NCBI GenBank assembly: GCA_022563115.1
Contig: JADFNY010000035.1
Span: forward strand, 1 to 15,120
Length of the DNA stretch: 15,120 nt
Source: Acidobacteriota bacterium
GTDB lineage: Bacteria > Acidobacteriota > UBA890
Reading direction: 5' to 3'
Below, in pieces: positions 12,325 through 15,120 of the stretch. Made by a program: the position numbers and the translations under genes. The notes beneath the pieces are model-generated. The model ran no database searches, was not told where the DNA came from, and worked only from the letters and a program-made list of their open reading frames with translations. The first letter of the stretch is position 1. Each line of letters begins with the position of its first letter.

Positions 12325-15120
12325 TCTCCAGCCTCGCTATCCGCCGGCCCATCACCACGGCGATGTTCTTCATCGGGATCGGCATGTTCGGCGTGGTTTC
12401 GCTCTCTCGACTCACCGTCGAGTTGATGCCCGAAGTGGTCTTTCCACAGATCTTCATCGTCGCCAACCAGCGCGCCATGTCGCCGGAGCAAATCGAGCGC
12501 CAGGTCGTGATGCCGATCGAAGAGGAGGTCGGCAAGCTCGAGAACGTGGTGCAGATCGACTCGCAGTCGCGCCTCGCCAACGGCTTGGTGACGATCTCGT
12601 ACGAGCCGTCGACCGACATGAAGTTCGCCGAGCTGCAGGTCAACCGGCGCATGGGCCAGCTGCTGCCCAACCTGCCAGAGCAGACGGCGCTCACCGTGCA
12701 GCGCTTCGACACGTCGATTCTGACCAGCGCCGTGATGACCCTGCAGGTGCTCGGCGCCGGTGATCTGAACTGGCTGCGCGACTTTACCGAGCGCAACATC
12801 CGGCCCGAGCTCGAGGCGGTCGACGGCGTGGTCTCGGCGACGCCGCTGGGCGGGCAGCAGCGGTCGATCGAGATCATCGTTGACCCCGAGCTGCTGGCCG
12901 CGCACCAACTGTCGATGAACGCCATCACCGGGGCGATCAACAGCGTCAACGTGCCGCGCGCGTACATCGGGCGGGTGTTCGACGCCAACCAGCGTTTTCC
13001 GGTCAGCGTCTCGGGACAGTTTACGGCGCTCAGCGAGATCCACAACGTTGTCTTGCGGCGGGACGGGCAGCTTACGCTCGGAGACATCGCCGAGATCGAC
13101 TACGGCCTGCAGGAGCGCACCGACTATAGCCGGGTCAACGGTCTCGAGGTGGTCAGCATTCGCATCCAGAAGGAAAACGAGGCCAACCTGATCGCCGTCG
13201 CCAACGGGCTGCACGCCACCGTCGAGCGCCTCAACCGCCAGTTCGCCGCCGAGGAGATCGAGATCGCCGTTACCGACGACCAAGCGGAGATCATGCAGGA
13301 GGCCCTCGGCACGCTCCAGCAGGCGGCGGTCATCGGCGTGTTCCTGGGCCTCGGCGTGCTGTTCTTGTTCCTGCGTAGCGCCCGCTTCGTCGGCATCCTG
13401 CTGCTGGCGATTCCGTCCTCGCTGCTGCTGACCTTCAACCTGATGTACGCCTGGGACCTGTCGCTCAACGTGCTATCGCTGTGCGGCCTGGCGTTGTCGA
13501 TGGGGATGCTCGCCGACAACGGCATCGTCGTGATGGAGTCGATCTTCAAGCACTTCGAAGCCGGCAAGGACGCCATGGAAGCGGCGCGCGTCGGGACCGC
13601 CGAAGTCAGCCGCGCCATCGTCGCCTCGACCGCGACGACGGTGGCCGTGTTCGTTCCGGTGGTGTTCATCCAGAGCGAATTCCAGGACATCATCCGCGAG
13701 CTTGCCTTGGCGATCGCGTTTCCGCTCCTGGCGTCGTTGCTCGTCGCCTTGACGCTCGTACCGATGCTCGGGGCGCGCACCCTGTCGCGCACTTCGCTCC
13801 GGCCCCTCGGAACCGGTCGCTTGCTCGACATGTATACCGTCGTGCTCAAGGCGAACTTGCGGCATCGTGTGCGCATCACGGTCGCCGTGGCCGTGGCGCT
13901 CCTGGCGACGCTGATCGCCTCGTTCTTCCTGATGTTGCAGCAGCAAGCCCTGACCGAGGAGAGCGGCTTCACGATCTACGTTTCGCTCGAAGAAGGCGCG
14001 ACCCTCGACGCCACCGATGCCGTCGTCGTCAAGGTCGAGGAGGCCGTGGCCGAGCTCGAGGACGTAGAGATTTTCATCACCAGCGTCCAGGAAACGGAGG
14101 GCACGGTGAACGTCACGCTCGTCGATCGGGTCGACTTCCCGGACCGCATGAGTGTCGACGCGGCGAGGGAAGCTCTTGAGGACGCCCTCGACCGCATCGA
14201 TGGCGGCACCGTCAGCTACGATCCGCCGGCCTCAGGCGGCGGTGGCGGGGGGGGCGGCGGCGGCCGGGGCGCGGGTGGCGGTGGGACCGGCGGTTTCTCA
14301 CTCGGGCAGGGCGCGGCGGCGGAGACCGTCGTTGTGCGCGGCAATGACTTCGTGACGTTGCAGATGATCGCCGACGATCTCCAGTACCGGCTCGAAGAGG
14401 TGCTCGACGTCGATCCCGACAGCATCTCGGCCGACCTGGCGCGCAGCGGTCCCGAGGTTCAGGTGATCCCCGACCCGATCGCCATGTTTGACCGCCGGCT
14501 CACCATCAACACGGTGCTGGGGGCGATCAGCCAGGCGAGCCCGCAAGGGGTGCAGACGGCGACCGCGTATCTCGAAGCCGACGGTACCGAGACACCCATC
14601 GAGGTGCGTTACATCGACGAGTTCGAGGACAATCCGATCGGCCTCGACGAGCTGCGGCAGTTGCCGATCCTGACGCCCTCCGGCGAGTACACGCCGATGG
14701 AAGAGGTTGCCCGCGTTCGCACCGACGAGGGTCGCAACACGATCCTGCGTACCGATCAGTCGCGTCGTGTGGTGCTTACCTACCGCTTCATCGACGAGGT
14801 GTTGGACTCGCAGCCCCGCATCGACGCGGCCCGCGCCTATGTGCGGCTGGTCATCAACGACATGATCCTGCCGCTGGGCTACACCATCGAGGTTATCGAG
14901 GCCGAGGTCGACACGATCTACTACTGGATGATGGGGATCGCGGCGATCCTGGTGTACATGATCCTGGCGGCGCTATTCGAGTCATTCTCCTCGCCGATCG
15001 TCATCTTCTGCACCCTGCCGACCGCGGTGATCGGCTCGTGCCTAGCGCTGTTGCTTACCGGCACCGGTCTGACCTCGGAAGCCGGGCCGATGGCGCTGCT
15101 CGGCTTCGTCGTGCTGCTCG
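12321..15120 (+). CDS. RND-family efflux pump inner-membrane subunit, second of two, 3' end missing
   Basis: An open frame of 933 codons continues past the right edge, so the C-terminal helices are missing. It begins MISSLAIRRPITTAMFFIGI, a canonical RND TM1. It continues VELMPEVVFPQIFIV, a long first periplasmic loop, the TM2-TM6 block (TLQQAAVIGVFLGLGVLFLFLR onward, given in part), and TM7 (about 514-535). The second loop follows, then TM8 (YYWMMGIAAILVYMILAALF). TM4 carries MGMLADNGIVVMES (Asp399, Asn400), differing from the usual VDD/VEN form. A Gly-rich insert lies at residues 639-658. The gene overlaps the first RND stop by ATGA (12321-12324), which implies translational coupling. Similarity to the first RND protein is limited outside the common motifs, so this is not a recent tandem duplicate. 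It may form a hetero-oligomeric pump with it, as MdtB and MdtC do. Confidence 0.93.
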   Translation, partial: MISSLAIRRPITTAMFFIGIGMFGVVSLSRLTVELMPEVVFPQIFIVANQRAMSPEQIERQVVMPIEEEVGKLENVVQIDSQSRLANGLVTISYEPSTDMKFAELQVNRRMGQLLPNLPEQTALTVQRFDTSILTSAVMTLQVLGAGDLNWLRDFTERNIRPELEAVDGVVSATPLGGQQRSIEIIVDPELLAAHQLSMNAITGAINSVNVPRAYIGRVFDANQRFPVSVSGQFTALSEIHNVVLRRDGQLTLGDIAEIDYGLQERTDYSRVNGLEVVSIRIQKENEANLIAVANGLHATVERLNRQFAAEEIEIAVTDDQAEIMQEALGTLQQAAVIGVFLGLGVLFLFLRSARFVGILLLAIPSSLLLTFNLMYAWDLSLNVLSLCGLALSMGMLADNGIVVMESIFKHFEAGKDAMEAARVGTAEVSRAIVASTATTVAVFVPVVFIQSEFQDIIRELALAIAFPLLASLLVALTLVPMLGARTLSRTSLRPLGTGRLLDMYTVVLKANLRHRVRITVAVAVALLATLIASFFLMLQQQALTEESGFTIYVSLEEGATLDATDAVVVKVEEAVAELEDVEIFITSVQETEGTVNVTLVDRVDFPDRMSVDAAREALEDALDRIDGGTVSYDPPASGGGGGGGGGGRGAGGGGTGGFSLGQGAAAETVVVRGNDFVTLQMIADDLQYRLEEVLDVDPDSISADLARSGPEVQVIPDPIAMFDRRLTINTVLGAISQASPQGVQTATAYLEADGTETPIEVRYIDEFEDNPIGLDELRQLPILTPSGEYTPMEEVARVRTDEGRNTILRTDQSRRVVLTYRFIDEVLDSQPRIDAARAYVRLVINDMILPLGYTIEVIEAEVDTIYYWMMGIAAILVYMILAALFESFSSPIVIFCTLPTAVIGSCLALLLTGTGLTSEAGPMALLGFVVLL
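14235..14294 (+). repeat. Gly-rich low-complexity coding insert in second RND subunit
   Basis: Twenty codons encode ten consecutive glycines followed by R-G-A-G-G-G-G-T-G-G. The insert sits in the second periplasmic loop, about 100 residues after TM7, between VSYDPPAS and FSLGQG. Codons are mixed GGC, GGT and GGG, so it is a protein-level run and not a simple DNA trinucleotide repeat. The G-rich DNA could be prone to slippage. Confidence 0.8.

Overview
The window is high-GC, densely packed bacterial DNA. A lipoprotein membrane-fusion protein followed by two RND pump subunits implies a diderm (Gram-negative-type) cell. No rRNA, tRNA or phylogenetic marker is present. The golvesin-like domain and the permease/M1-like fusion suggest an environmental lineage such as Acidobacteriota or a deltaproteobacterial-type phylum, but this is a weak guess. 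No insertion sequence, CRISPR array, tRNA or prophage gene was seen.

Layout. Leftward 1-243: truncated HupE/UreJ-type membrane protein. Rightward 393-2187: a DUF4143-type AAA ATPase followed 22 bases later by a glutathione S-transferase-like gene. Leftward 2246-2644: a small four-helix membrane protein, convergent with the GST gene across a perfect hairpin. Rightward 2742-3341: an AMMECR1-domain protein whose stop codon overlaps the stop of the next, convergent gene. Leftward 7776-3338: a two-gene ABC operon (ATPase, then a 1178-residue permease fusion) with ATGA-type overlap. Divergent region 7777-8054. Rightward 8055-15120: an efflux operon with a lipoprotein adaptor, a first RND subunit and a second RND subunit. 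The two RND genes overlap by ATGA, and the second runs off the right edge.

How the genes work together. The right half is a divergent pair of transport operons sharing one control region. One side is a putative tripartite efflux system with two different RND subunits. No outer-membrane channel gene and no regulator gene lie inside the window. The other side is an ABC-2 type exporter. Its permease carries a large extracytoplasmic part that resembles M1 aminopeptidases but lacks the HEXXH zinc motif, followed by a golvesin-like domain. The left half is a set of unlinked-looking single genes.

The most unusual object is the permease / pseudo-M1 / golvesin fusion at 3338-6874. Next are the two dissimilar RND subunits with Gly-rich and Ala-rich inserts, and the motif-rich divergent control region.
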